This document shows positions 36,121 to 50,038 of a stretch of 64,000 nt of DNA, one piece after another. The DNA is from Hofstenia miamia (Eukaryota > Xenacoelomorpha > Acoela): the NCBI GenBank assembly GCA_004352715.1, contig SCFE01000050.1:1940036-2004035 (forward strand). Direction: 5' to 3'. The notes beneath the pieces were generated by a model that saw nothing but the letters and a program-made list of their open reading frames with translations, was not told where the DNA came from and made no database searches. Every line of letters starts with the position of its first letter. Position 1 is the stretch's first letter. A program made the translations under genes and the position numbers.

Positions 36121-36248
36121 CATATATATATATATATATATATANNNNNNNNNNNNNNNNNNNNNNNNNNNNNNNNNNNNNNNNNNNNNNNNNNNNNNNN
36201 NNNNNNNNNNNNNNNNNNNNNNNNNNATATATATATATATATATATAT
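36121..36248. repeat. (AT)n microsatellite with assembly gap
   Basis: AT dinucleotides on both sides of an N-run (36145-36226). Confidence 0.95.
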
Positions 36249-39158
36249 GGCATTGAAACTCAGATTCAATAGCGTCCTAATCATCCTTATAAGCTAAATT
36301 GAAGCATTATTAATTGGTAACTCCAAACATTACCTGTGTTTGGATTTTAATAAATTTTTGTGAAAATGAGTTAAGTATTGCTCTACATGTCTTTTCAATT
36401 TCCATCGATATAATACATGAACATGCAATGTTTTTGGTGTTAAAGCGGAAGTCAATTATTGAAAAATTTTAAAGTTGATACATTTTTGCTAATCAAGGTT
36501 TAGCAATTGTAATGTAGACAGACGAAAATGCGCCATAAATTTAGTCACATAAAACTTATTTTTTCAAAGTAATATTTGCTTTTGAAGTCTGATTTTATTT
36601 ACAATTCAGATATTAAAGGAAAAGAATTCTACAGTTGAATGGTTGAATTTCATAGAAAACTGGAGTATTGGATGATGGGAAATAGTGTAAAAGTACTCTA
36701 TATATTTAAACATTACAGTATCTTGTGTTCTATATAAATGGCGTACTTAAGAATATTTTTCATAACTTAAAATCAGCTAAATGGTATCATTTACATGGTT
36801 CGGTAGGCCAACTACATATATTATGCTACAAAAACGCCAAGTTTCAGGAAGCCCTGGGCACGGGTATAGGGTATTGTACCATGTCAATTTATTGTTGATA
36901 TCTGTTGAAAAACGAATTTTATTGGAAGATTAATAGTGTATATTAAATTATTGTATTTGCAGTAGAATTAATATGTAATTATGATTTAATGCTATTTTTT
37001 GAAAATATATCAGTCACTTCGCGATTTTTCTATGATTTTTTATAGGATCCGGTTATAATTGTTGTAACTGGATGTCGCCTCTGATACAAACCAAAATCAT
37101 ATTCAATATATTCTTTGCATTATGTTTGTATTTGTATATTACAGTCAGATCTTTATTTACACATTTCCTTCGTATTAAATCGTGCATATTAATTATCCAT
37201 GAAGCTCACATGCAGGTTTTCAACTTCCAGGCAATTTCTCTACGTCAATGTTGCAGACGTCATAAGTGCATTGTTAATTATGAATTTATGTATATATTAG
37301 TAATACAGACTTATAAATAAACATTTGCTATATGAGAAAGCAAGCATGGTTTCCATGCTAAGAAAACTCTTTTGTTTTTTAACATAACATTAATGATTAC
37401 TTGAGAAACTAAAGTTGGTTTCAAGTTTTGTTTGGAAAACTCTTTGTTAGCATTTTACGACGTCAGTTGTTTATTTCATTGGAATATATTGGAACACTGT
37501 CTGAAAAGAGAAAAAAGCAGTTGCCATCAATGTTTATTTAATTTAATATACAATTTTTAATGCCTTTGATTTTGAAGAATTTTGCTAGTTGGCTTTCTTA
37601 GCAATGTTAAGATATTGCTATTCCTAATTTTACAATTTACTCAATAAATTACACGTTTTAAAAAAACCGGTTAATATATTGGTTTAAGACTTTTTTCTAA
37701 ATCCTGAGCATTACAGCAAATCAATTGTTAAAATTCACCTTGTTTATTCCATTCGCAATAGTAACCAGTTGTGGGTGCTAAGAATAGATTCTCATTGCTT
37801 CTAGTATTGCAGTTTACAGGTTACAAAGATACGTGAGAATTGTAAATGTGTAAGACAACTAGTATTCGATACCTGGGTGCAAATTCAGTCTTGATACATT
37901 TTCTGAGTATACTGAATGTATTTTGGCGGCTCTTTTTAAAGAGAAATTTTCATTCATAGGTTGTTTATGATGAGGTTATCCAACTTTCAGATGCGTGACT
38001 CAATATTTATTCTTTTAAAATTATTAATTTTAGATCCTTATCTATCATGAAACTGGAAAATTATTTCAAGATTTCTGGAAATTTCTCCGCAAATTTTTTT
38101 TCGAATAGTAATTAGAAATGAAATACATAATGGTAATCAACTGTTTATAAGTTTGCATAAATCAATTTTGAAAATTTGAATTAAAAAATGTTACTGTAGT
38201 ATGAAATGGGTTAATTTACAAAATTTTTTCTTGAATTTTCAAGCAGCCTTTTTTAATAGCTTCAATTCAGTCATTAAATACAATACATTAATTTTTCAAA
38301 CTATTTTTAAGTAAAAAGCCTTTAAGTTAGTTTTTGTAATGTAGTTTGATACAGTAGCCGATTGATATAGCATTCTGGGGGAAGAGTTGAAATAGACTTT
38401 TAAAATGTCTATTTGGCTAAATTTTCATTACTGTGCGCTCCTAATGTCAACCTTCTCTTATTGCCTTGCAAACCCGTTTCCAATTTCCTTAAATTGGTAT
38501 TTCCGAATTTGTTTCGCAATTGCTCCAGATGTCATTAGACTTATTAAATTTATGAACATTCGTAATATTGTAGCGATGTTAATGTTTGGAGTTGAAATAA
38601 ATTTCTACACTCGTTTATGCTGTTAGATGTCCCGTTATCAGCGGCCATTACAGTTATCTTTAAGTGTTTCCGTCGCAGCATGATTTATTGATCTTAAGGC
38701 GTAAATTTGAGTTTATATTGCTTTGGAATACCTGGCGGATGGGAGTAGAGACACGGATGGTGGAAACGACTCCATGTCCCTTCACATGGTCACTATAGTA
38801 CACGGTAGTATTTTTAGGCAATTTACAGTGTATATTACACATCTGTTGCCATAAATTGCGCAGAACAGCCGAGAATCAAATTTTATACTAAATGTCTCAG
38901 ACTTTCAGAGATTAAATTTTAAATACACACGGTTGGATCGTTTGAGTTCAAAAGAACGTTTTAAATCATTTATGTTCTTATTGCAAATTTTACTGCTAAG
39001 GTATTTTACCAAATTCCCATTCATTCTCATTTCAATTGTGATATTGCTGCATGATATCCGCGCAAATAATACTCACCCTTCAATATTTTAATAGTCTTTC
39101 AATGTAGTAATTAAGGCAGTGTTTGCGTTACATTTAGAGTCTTTTGAGCAATTGAGGC

Positions 39159-39513
39159 CAGACTTGTCAACGAGCCGAGCCGAGCTTGAGCACAGTATTT
39201 TATATACAACGAGCCCGAAACGAGCCTATTTTAGGCAAAGCAAGTTTATAGTTCTGCTTGTTAATTTGATTATGGAGATTTTGTTATTTTTTGCAGTCAG
39301 TATGCCTTTCCTATAATCTTATTTAAGAAATGTTTATTAAATAATAGGAAGAGCTTTGTAAAAAATTCTTTGAGCACAATATTTTTAAAAAAATACCGAG
39401 CTAAAACGAGCCTCATTCAAAGATTTTACCTGGCGAGTCGAGCCAAGCCGAACTTACAGAAAATTTAAACCAGCCGAGCCGAGCTTGGAAATGTCGGCTC
39501 GTTGACAAGTGTG
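39159..39513. mobile_element. Short hAT element (355 bp), GAGCCGAGCC-motif type, exact TSD
   Basis: Begins CAGACTTGTCAACGAGCC and ends GGCTCGTTGACAAGTGTG. Exact octamer duplication ATTGAGGC (39151-39158 and 39514-39521). GAGCCGAGCC and related words (CGAGCCCGAAACGAGCC, GAGTCGAGCCAAGCCG) recur near both ends. Non-coding. Confidence 0.95.
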
Positions 39514-39555
39514 ATTGAGGCCAATAGGCGATATTATTTGCCAAATATTTTGAAG

Positions 39556-39803
39556 CTAGAAATGTGCCCGGTTAAAATTTTTTGTATCCGCCCTGTTAAG
39601 CTACCACTAGGTTAGGCCGAAAAAATGACAAGGATGTTGCAGTCGATTGTATCGCGTGCTTTGACAATGAAATCTTTAAGTGTTTGTTATCGATCAATTT
39701 TTTCATCAAAATACTATATATTAGTTTTGTAATTTCTCAACTACCAGAGTTAACATATTCGAGTCATTCAACCGCGGTTGTCGCATGTTACCGCTTATCT
39801 CTA
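39556..39803. mobile_element. Candidate short hAT-like element with TAGAAATG / CATCTCTA-type ends
   Basis: Left end TAGAAATGTGCCCGGTTA and right end inverted TAGAGATAAGCGGTAAC are loosely similar to each other and to the element at 6198. Flanking octamers do not match. Low-confidence relative of that family. Confidence 0.3.
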
Positions 39804-39817
39804 ATTTAAAAATGAGA

Positions 39818-39893
39818 AACTTGCTAATCATGCTGAACATGATTTATATATATATATATATATATATATCATGTTCAGTATGATTAGCAAGTT
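39818..39893. repeat. Perfect-stem hairpin with (TA)n loop
   Basis: AACTTGCTAATCATGCTGAA plus CATGA on the left is repeated in inverse orientation on the right (TCATGTTCAGTATGATTAGC plus AAGTT) with a single mismatch over 25 bp, separated by about 26 bases of TA repeat. No flanking duplication seen. Confidence 0.85.
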
Positions 39894-40856
39894 ATATTAT
39901 ATACTTAAACCAATGAATGTTTCTGGCCAATTGTTTTACATATCTCTCCTTGTTTCAAATTGAATTGACACGCTCTGTGTTGTGCTATCCAACAGTTCTT
40001 TACCGCTGTTGGCACAAACGAAAACTGCTGGCAGGTATTTCGTAAACACCTGTTTCACACTTGCAATATATTTTCATTATATTACACAGTTCTTAAAATT
40101 TGTGTCTATTGATTTATATCATTTGCTAAAATTATCTTAGAGTCGCACCTCTTTCTTCTGTCAAGCCAATTCATTACACTTTATTTAGCAATACCCGCGC
40201 AAATTATTTTCGCTGTTTTTAAAAAGTCAAAATTAACCATACTCACTGCGTTGCTCTTTATGCTGTTCTAATTTGATTAGTCAACCACTGTTAGACTCAC
40301 ATATACAATGTATGAGGAAAGCTTTTCAAAAATATACCATTAACGGGAGTTATACAGTGTGACCTTATGCCCACTTTAAGTGTGCCTTGGTCCTTCCTTA
40401 GAAAATAATAACTAACATCCTACATGAAGATGTGCATAAATAAATACGTTTAGAGATATAGATTTTTTAAATACAGTACAATGCAAAAACTCGAAGTTGC
40501 TTTGTGATAAAATTACTGATTAGGTTATTTCAGTAAAATTCCACATTTAGAAAAGTCTCATTCGTTTTGGCTGTGTAACTTTGAAGCCTCTTTTATTATA
40601 ATAGTCTCCCATGTATCGAACGACATTTATCAACTGGTCTCAAAACGGTTTGATTGATATAACAAATATTCCGCATATTATTTTTAAAAAATATCAGAAG
40701 TTTCAAAAATATTATTATACAATAAATATCAGGTTGATATGATCTTTGTAGTTAACTTGATTTATCATTGAAGCATTTACTTACATTGAGATCCAAATTT
40801 TCCCTAGAGTTTAAAGGGGCTGTGTGTGCTCACCCAACCAAATTTCAACTTTCTTT

Positions 40857-41685
40857 TAGTGTTCTGCGGCGGTGGCCATGGTTTGGCTGTTAGCCGGCTG
40901 TAAACGGCCGCCTGCGGCCAAAGATTTTGTTTCACGGCCAAAATACCGGCTAAATTTATACATGAAAATACTAACTTGCAATTGATTACACGTTGTTTCT
41001 AATAATAAAGTGATGATATTGTATATGCATGTATATGACCATCACATACATATTTTATGGATTGTTAAGAAGTACACAGCATGCATTGCAATACTGAGAA
41101 TACCGAAACGTAGGAAGGGGAGGGGTGTGAGATCACACCTCAATGCGCTCCCGGCGCCCTTTCCAACAGAGAATTACAAAAAATTGTATCGTAGAATGAT
41201 GAATTTGTATTAATATTTACATACCAGGGCTCAAAACTAGTGAAGTGTGCTCATGACGCTACATTAATTAATTATTGGAAATCAGAAGGTCACATCAACT
41301 ACCCCAGTTTGGCCGTCGTTGCAGACATTTACATGCTGCACCAGCAACACAAAATTGATGTGAAAGAGTGTTTAGTGGATGCGGAAACACTATTACTGAT
41401 AAAAGAAATCGTCCCAGTGCAGCACATGTTAATGAACTTTTAGTTATCCGCTCGTTTAAAAATTTTTTAACATTACAATTTTTCATGCATTTTATTTCTG
41501 TTGATGTTTTTAAAGCAGCCGTTTTTATGATTTTCTGTAAGTAATTGTTCAAACTATGGATATCTTTTAATTGTTTCATTGAACATTACACCGACTGAAA
41601 AGCACCGACTATAGTAAAAAGTTACGGCCAAAGCATTACGGCTAACGGCCAGCTACGCCCAAAATGCCTTGGCCGCAGAACACTA
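40857..41685 (+). mobile_element. hAT element with GTGTTCTGCGG ends and transposase remnant
   Basis: Inverted ends TAGTGTTCTGCGG and CCGCAGAACACTA. Subterminal regions are full of CGGCC words (ACGGCCGCC, CGGCCAAA, CTAACGGCCAG). The flanking octamers (CTTTCTTT, CATGCTAT) match only in part. The interior keeps a piece of hAT transposase (41250-41470), so this is an internally deleted derivative of an autonomous element. Confidence 0.8.
41250..41480 (+). pseudogene. hAT transposase C-terminal (dimerisation) fragment
   Basis: Reads INYWKSEGHINYPSLAVVA, then DIYMLHQQHKIDVKECLVDA, ending with LLIKEIVPVQHMLMN. It matches the hAT C-terminal pattern W-x-YPxLAxVARDxL...VERxFSdAg..lltxxRxxL...h...L, with VKECLVDA in place of VERxFSDA. 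The catalytic core is absent. A different lineage from the transposase at 17074. Confidence 0.7.
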
Positions 41686-43918
41686 CATGCTATCAATGTA
41701 TCTGTACATGTACACGGATAACTAATGTTTCAGGATTTTCTAAATTTTTTGTGTTATTTTTTAGTTACATGTAATCAAAATGTGAGTTTTTATAAATGAA
41801 GGATCTAGTGTTTTCTGACCTTCTGGCCGGTAGCTGAATCGAAGCAGTAGCTACACTGGCTCATCCAAATGAAATATTTGCCTGTCGGTTTACATTATTC
41901 CATGTTAAGCTTTCCTCTTATGCTCTTTAACTTTGTGGAATTTAATACAATAATGGCTGGATATCAAAATATTAGTACTAAGTTAATATATGTATTGTAT
42001 GCTATTGGTTTTAGACCACTGTGAACTTTTGCATCACAGCCTAATAAAATGCTGTCCTCTCATAATGCCTTAAGCTTGTGTAATATCTGTCCATTTTCTG
42101 AGTGGCTTGTTTTGAATAATGTATTGCAATGCTATATAGCGAAATGGAAAATTTTAATGTGTATTTTAGAAAATTATTCTTTACAGAATTCCCTCTGAAA
42201 TTTTAACGATTTTAAGAAAACGAAGATTCAAAGTTTACTATTTAATTGCTTGCTTCACCGCAGTCCAGATTTTTGTTTAAAAACTATTTTTAATTTTCAG
42301 AAAAAGGGAAACTTTTTAATTAAATTTTTCAGCTAGCATCTTGGTTCAATAAGTTAGGGACGGTAGCCTTTCTAAACTTGGTTTTGAAGACACATTATAC
42401 ATTTGCTATTGAAGTATCTTTAGAAACAAATGATTACAAAGTAGAAACGAAAAGTTAACACGAAATACAGCTAATTATACATTTCGTCTTGTGAATAATT
42501 AATTCTTCTAGTCAAACTTTATTTCTGCAACTTTGAACACAGGAACGTACTTTATTTCGATGATGCACTGACTACTATAGCAATGTCTTAAGCTGTAAAT
42601 TAATTCAGTATGCTTTATTGCTTCTATGTTCAATCTTAGCTGCCTTATAGTGTATGAAGACATTTGAATTCCTACATGGAAGTCTTATTGCCAATTCACA
42701 AAACTTTAGAAATTTTTATATTGTGCCCAGCATTCTAACCAGCTGTGTGGGAACAACACCAACCAATAATCATCCACGAAAAGTGTTTAGTCAATCAAGG
42801 TCAATCTATGTTTGTTCAAAGCTTAAATTTACTTGATCTACATGTGCCGTGTTTTCTAAATGTGTGTGTCCTTTGCTTTATCTGAATGTCAACAGTAAGT
42901 GGCAATGATTTGTAAGTAAACCCCTTCAGTCAGAGATGGTTTTTTATTCAAGGTCAATTGTGTCAACATGTGTACATATAATATGTATTTTGATAGTCTA
43001 CCGTTCTAGAGATAATATGAAACGCGTGGATATTCAGTATTATGAATATGTAAATATGAGTGGTTTCTGGGTTATTTATTGTTCACTCTAGTCTAGTATA
43101 TGCTGGTATGTTCCGTCACTTAAAAACAGTTTCGTCAATACCAGAAAGCAGATGTTCATTCTGGAATAATTTTTGCACTCGCGCTTTCGCAATCTCAGTC
43201 AGTCGAGGACATTTGATTGACGAGACAATGATTGATTTATTTTTCTCAAAGACTATAGATTTTTTCAAAAGGTCTAACGCCTGCTACAACTGCAAATATG
43301 AGCTCAGTAGCGCAGACAGAAATTACTTTTGGGAAGGACTAGAAATTTCTTCAAATAAATCTAAAGCAAAGATTTTAAGTATTGAAGTACATGTGCATTA
43401 ACCTAAGTACAATAGACCTATATGATAAATTCTAAAGCACGCATATTTCTGCAATCTGCGCAAATTTCCACTCAACTGAATTTGAACTAACTATTTTGCA
43501 CTTATATGTTTAGATTAATTTATGTAGAACCATACATATCATACTAAATGAAGAATGAGAGACGAATGAAGATTTTCAAACGCCTGCGACAAAATGCGGA
43601 GTAGAAATTTCAATAAAGAAGCTTAATAGCATTTTACACTATAACATATATTTTTTGATTGGTCCTTCTCTCGCTTTCTTAGTTTCGGCTTTGCTTAGAT
43701 AATACGAATTCAAAAATTCCTGCACCCATCACATGGTGTAATATATAGTTTTTAAGTTTTAAATTATGTTGCCCTATAAAGCGAAAGTTTGATGTTTTTA
43801 GAATCTCATTTGCTAGAAATACTAAGTCAAATAATCAACAAAATGATTCAATCCTGATATATGCCTAATTTTTTTTGCATACCATTTTGAATTATACTAA
43901 ATTTGCTTAATTGAATAT

Positions 43919-44205
43919 TGAGAGATCCGATCCGCAGCCGATCCCAATTCTTAAAAATTATTAATTTTTGTCCTAAACTGATCCGAATTTAATTGTTTCA
44001 ACAGTAAATATCATTGTTTTTTCACTTACAAATACAATATTTCAAGTGTTTAGATTGAGATTATTAACAGGCTTTAAATGATATTAAATCTATAAAATGT
44101 ATGCATATACATTTTTTTTGAAAACTTTTTGATCCGAAGCAGACCGAAGTTTTGACAACAGTGATGTCCGATCTGACCCGAGATCCGGTTCTATTTCATC
44201 TTTCG
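43919..44205. repeat. GATCCG-iterated element, boundaries uncertain
   Basis: GATCCGATCCGCAGCCGATCCC near 43926 and GATCCGAAGCAGACCGAAG, GTCCGATCTGACCCGAGATCC near 44130-44200 bracket AT-rich DNA, the same design as the hAT elements here. I could not define ends or a target duplication. Confidence 0.4.
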
Positions 44206-45516
44206 TATAAGCACCCGACAGCTCATCATGATCGACTTGAATGGTTTTACAATTTCCAGCCCTCTTAGAGTTTTGGAATTCTACATATTATTGTATAGTA
44301 TTTTAAAAAATTTCCTCTCCTCTTCCTGAATATTCCTTGAATTTGGCTTGCAAAATATTTCTCAATGCAAAACCGCTAACTAGCTATATGTATCAAACCT
44401 TTGTCGCATATTGAAAACTATTCGGTTCCTCAAGACTCTACTATCAAACATCGTAATGCGATGCGATTAAAAGCAACGTTACTGATTCTGCTGAATCAAT
44501 TTGGATTTCTAATTTATTATTGAAAATACAGAATATTAATGACACAAAGCGTATGCCGCTTTATGCAAACAACGCAATTAATTCTGTTTTTGCATTTGAA
44601 TAGATTTAATTTCCCGGATTCTAGTTCTGTGTGTTTTGTAGTTTCTTGCAATAAATTTTCTATTGCTACTTCTCAGACGATGAATCCTAAAAAGCAATTA
44701 CACCATTCATTTCGAATCGCAAACTCGCAAATGCACGCACAATCATCAGTGTATTATTATCACTAAGTAACCCAATAATTTTTTACAATCTCTGATGGGT
44801 GCTATTAAAAAAATTGCATTCTCATAGCATCTAAAATTTGAAAGCACCACACGATGACGTCTGGCTTTGCGCACAGCCCACCTGGTCTATGTACAGAAAA
44901 GAAAACAGTTGAGTTTTGTTATCTGAACATTAGAGATGTAATTTGAATGCTTCTGCAAAGTAGGATTTTTCATTAAAAAATTTTCATGTGGTTCAAGTAC
45001 ACGAATAATTTTATCACAAATGTTCACTATATCAGGAGAACACATTTGCCCATAGATCTATCAATATTCAAGGATTTCCAAATTTCTTAATTTTTGAAAA
45101 TGTGGTCAAAACCGATTTTATCCCTAATGGATATACCTTGCCAGATTAGGCTTAAATTTGTTTTGATTTTGCCATCGATTAGCCGGGTAATTTTGAAACC
45201 TCTCAATATTAGTTATTTGAATGTTTTGTAAAATCGAATAAGAAATCAACAAGATCTTTCCTAGTTGCATTTAAATGGTTTTAAGTTATTTGAATGTTTC
45301 GAAATTAAGTTCTATTTGGTCAGGCGCCAGAGTATTAGATTAGTTAAGTCAACTGAATAGTAAATGAATTTTCAATTTATACAAATATTCTTACAACGCC
45401 ATCTATGTAATAATTTGTTAATAAATTTATCTAATGCTCGACAGTTCTTATATATTCTCTGCTTACAAGCTAATGAATATATACAAATATACAAATCACG
45501 TAGCTTATTAAAAATC

Positions 45517-45589
45517 ATGTCATATCAAAATAATGGAAACCAAAATTTTGACAATTCCAATAAAAATGTACCTGCAGAGATTTATATTG
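45517..45589 (+). CDS. Weak candidate alternative start exon for beta-catenin
   Basis: ATG with A at -3, 24 codons of polar sequence (MSYQNNGNQNFDNSNKN...AEIYI), then donor TTG|GTATGT in phase 1, which would join in frame to the degron exon at 54223. A short frame ending in GT is easily found by chance in such AT-rich DNA, and Asn/Gln richness is expected there, so this is only a pointer. Confidence 0.2.
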
Positions 45590-47172
45590 GTATGTTGAGT
45601 GAATCTTTAACACCAATGAAAAATTTGTAAATTCTCAACAATTCAACCAAAGCCCAATTCAAAAATTGCCTTATTTCAGGCATGCAATTTTGTAAGTAGT
45701 CAAAGGTCTAATCTTTGATCTAGCATGTCAGTCAAAATACTTCAATTTTTCTTTAGAAGGATAATACCCTTAGTTAATTATATTCTTCTTCATACCAAAG
45801 TTAATTTTAATACTTCTTTTGCTCAAGTTAGAACTGAATTATAACCCCACCCCCGGTTCTGGGACTTTTTGTCAACAAATTCGACTTCTCGTTTTTCACT
45901 CTCAGGGAGCTACGAACTAAAAAGTAAGACCATCACGATAATACCAAAACAGTGTTTTGTTATGAAATTTGAGGGATGTATAGTACGGCTTTACGAAAGT
46001 TTCTCCTTCGCAATGCAATTTTTTTTCGCGAACTGATGCTGACACTTTAGGATTATTTTCAGGTGGCAAAATAAACATTTTTTATAAATCAAAATATACT
46101 TTCGTTTGATTAAATTCTAAAATATCGTAATGCTTCAATATTATTACTTTGTTTAAACTGTTTCCTATGCAAAGGATGCACTCAACCTCCAATATCAATG
46201 CATGGAAAACTCTAAGCTTTTTATAATATATATTGTCCGTTAATAACCATTTTCAAATTCTGAAGCAATTGGCTGATTTATTTAGAATTTTGAATCTTTC
46301 GCAATTTTTCACATTAGTTCGGATCCACAAGACCCTCTAATTGCGCGCCTGTTTGAGACTTCTTATAAAACTCTTGCATACCATCACGACTGCAAATGTT
46401 AGAAGTTCTATAAGATTTTTTGTACTTTCAACCAGGTGCTTGTTGTCGCTCAAACGTGATCAACTTATTTACGCGGTTTACTGAAATACGTTATGTATTA
46501 CGTCACTTCAGTGCACCATTATTTGCCTAATTTTTTCTATTAAAAAATCAAATTATTAACAATTGCTTTCCTATCACTGCTCGTGTCAGCCCTGGTAAAT
46601 ATTAAATTATAAAAGAGTAAACGTGCGAATATTTCCTTGAGCAATTGTATTCTTTTCTGATGAAATGCATTTTGAATTTATTTTCTAACTAAATGATCAC
46701 TTGTAAAAATTGATTTTTTTTCTATTTGACAAATACATTTTCGACACATACTTCACATCCACGACGATTTCGTTTTTTGCTTAATTTATCGCGAACTGAA
46801 GTAACAGTGAATCTTAACTAAGAAGAGCGAGGAAATTTGTCGACTAAATTGGTTGTTAGCAACGTGTCATACATCTTGGTCAGGGTAGAGTGCAAGCTCT
46901 ATGTGTATCAAACTACTATAAATGGAGAATCATTCTTGTCAACAAAGGCACTTGGCGGTTTTGCACTTAAACTTAAATTCAACATTTACATTTAGAATTT
47001 CACTGCGCTTGTACTACTATAGGATTTTATATTATTCTTAAGCTGTGCTGGTGTAGCGTTCGCGCTACCTGCTAATGTTGTTCTCTTCCTAATTGCAAAA
47101 CATATTTCTTCAAAATTTAGTGTATTTAAGATAGTACTGTTTTTCATGTCTAGGTTAAGGGTTCATAATAAA

Positions 47173-47832
47173 CCTTGGCGATGCGAGCTTTTAGAAATCG
47201 ATTCGATTAGTATTTAAAAAATCAATTATTGATTCGATTATTGCTTTAAACATTTATTTCCTCGTTGTTCTTATAAACATAAGACTATAAACAGTTTCAG
47301 AGTTGAGTGTTTGTCTGACCATTGTGAATGTATTTCCTCCAAGACCAGTATGCAAAACTCTTTATAAAGTACTGCTTACATCCTACCAAATATATTTGGC
47401 TTTCAACAGCAAAAGGGCGATATTTTAACAAAACTTCTCTGAGCGGAAAAAAATATTTTTCAAAAATGACATTAGAACTTTTAGTTTGATTTGAAATCAA
47501 CTGTTGATCTAAAAACGACATTTTGACCTAACAAAATATTTTAATGTTTTTTGACCTTACACCCATACTAAGTGTTTGCAAAATTCACATTTTTCATATC
47601 TAATCAAATCTTTCAAGTGTGTTGTTACCCGAAAAACCATTTTGGCTTTATTCACTTTTCCACGCCTTAGTGATTACTGCAGTTTTTTTCATGATTGGTT
47701 GATTCATTTTCTTCTAAAACGGGGATATGTGTTAGTATACTAGCATAATTCTATTGTGAATCGACAGTGGATTCGATTCGATTATTAACATCCTAAACGA
47801 TTTCGATTCGATTAGTCGATGCATTGCCCATG
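47173..47832. mobile_element. Candidate hAT-like element, AATCGATTCGATT-motif type
   Basis: Left side GAAATCGATTCGATTAG and right side GATTTCGATTCGATTAGTCG are iterated and roughly inverted about the ends (CCTTGGCGATGC and, inverted, CATGGGCAATGC). No convincing target duplication. Interior AT-rich, non-coding. Confidence 0.5.
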
Positions 47833-48734
47833 CTTATCACAATATTCATTAGTGCCCCCATCCAGTATTTTCACGTAAATATTAGGCGCGTGCTGTTTTA
47901 GGAGTAAACTTAAATATTTTGAAGAGCATTACTACTGCTGTAATAGAAAACAAATTTCTAACCAACAAATTCGGGGATTTAATTCCGAGTAGATTTCGTA
48001 ATTAATGCAAATTTCAAAAAATTAATGCAAAATGGGAGTGCATTCATATTCATCTGACCATCATTTTTAGTAATACATCATGTATTTTTTATTCTTTTTT
48101 TACACCTTCCATGAATATAAACGTGTATATCTTGTCCTTGATGTTCATGAACAAGGGTTGTTCAGAGGTTGTTTGAGCCGAAGTTGTTTTCCGTAATTCT
48201 ATCATAAGTCTAAGCCTAAAATTGGTCGAGATGAGCAATTTTTACCTAAATTTTTTGAACAACTCTTCAAGTAAATCGTAATGCTGCATATAAATGTTTA
48301 AAATCACAGAAATAAAAATGCAGATTTCCCTTTCATTGATATTTAGCCTTTATCATTTTTGAGTATTTGCTAAAATTGATATCACATCATCAATATTCAT
48401 ACAAAATGAAATATAATTTCAACTTAGTCAGTTATTTGATTTTGTGCAATTTGATAGTCTATTTTGGAGAGTTTAGAAAATCTGCAATAATTTCCTAAAA
48501 AAATAATTAAGCACTCATAACTCACAAAGCAACAATGATATTCAAAACACCGACTCAACCACGGGATATAGAAATGTCTTCTCCTTAATATTTTGAAATT
48601 CGTCCCGAGTACGGATCCCCTGCTGCGCAACGACCTCTGTGTTTAATCACGACGAGCCTTAATGAAACTTCAACAGTTTCTTTACAGAGAAAGTATTTGT
48701 TCGGATTAATTGCTGCTCCCATGGGCTTTAGACT

Positions 48735-48832
48735 AAAGTACATGGGGACTAGGATTTTTTTGGGTCCAGTCCCATTCAGTCGTACCATCCAGTCCTATGA
48801 ATTTTCTGGTCCCTAGGTCTCATTGTCCCACA
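48735..48832. repeat. GGTCC/CAGTCC-iterated patch
   Basis: GGGTCCAGTCCCATTCAGTC, CATCCAGTCC and TGGTCCCTAGGTC repeat within 100 bp. A similar word set occurs at 63160-63262. Probably remains of a short element; ends not defined. Confidence 0.35.
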
Positions 48833-50038
48833 GCATAACTTCTATTTTGACCAAAAATTATGACTAATATTCTGAAATCTATGGTCCCAGATCCTTCGTT
48901 TTAGCTTAAAGTCACCTTGTTTTTTGCTCCCATATCCCAATCTCTTCAAACTGTGTCCAATATATCCCATGAGGATAGACGGTGCTGCAGCACCTTACTT
49001 TAGGCCTCTTGATTGCCTGAACATTGGGTACGCAGAGAATTTAAACCTTACTTGAAAAACCAGAATTTTAAGAGGAAAGAGTTAATTTTTACAGATATTT
49101 CAACACAGCAAGGCACTTTAGTTCCTATTTTCAACATTCGCGCAAAGTCACTACTCACTATGTCAATATAAAATATATAAAATATAACGTCAATATAAAA
49201 AAATTCCAAGTTTTTTAATAGGTTTGAAGAAGATCATTTGAGTATGCAGAAAATAAGTTTGTAATGTTAAAGTTACGCCATTCAGATTAGGGTTCACATT
49301 TATATTTAATGTGTTTCTGCTCCTAATATTTGTTTTTTTGCAAATTCGTTTAAACTCGGGTTTAAGCACTAGACCGTATGCATTGCTGGATGATGGAAAA
49401 GATTGCCGATACATGTAATTACACTTTCCTTTTATTTACTCAACAGCACGTCAGAAAACTTTTCGTGGTCTTTTAAGTGCCGCGCAACAGAAAGGAATCT
49501 TAATAGAAACCAGAATGAATCAATTGTCCATGCAAAGTATTCCAGAATGTCTGCTTTTGACTTCATTTAAGCAGTGTATTTAGTTTAAACTTTGATTGGT
49601 CGTATTTCTATGAATTGTTTTAATAAAACTCCTTTGTTTATTCTACTTTGAATTGTTTATTACAAATTTTGTAAGAACTGTCGGTATTGATCGATTAATA
49701 GATCAGTTATTTGCTAAGCCATTAATCTCTTTGTCGCCAACACAAGTAACTCTATAGCTGATGGGGATATATTGCTTAATAGTAATGGGTATCATTGTAA
49801 AGCACATATGTTTTGAAAAAGTTGCAGAACTGTAATCAGCTCCCAAACTAATGTTTAGTGTACCGAACCGTAGGGCGTCAGATCCTACTTAAATATTTTT
49901 AGATGAAATCTTGGAATATTTTTGTTTATAGTCTAAGATACACCCTTCAGACACAATGTGTACAATTGCGCACATGTAGAAACTTGATATTTAATGAGAT
50001 ATGCATTTGTATTCAACCTTGAATACCTTTGTTTATTA

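Noticed and set aside
36145-36226. Coding frame across an N-run
   Set aside because: Artefact of reading TA repeats through unknown bases.
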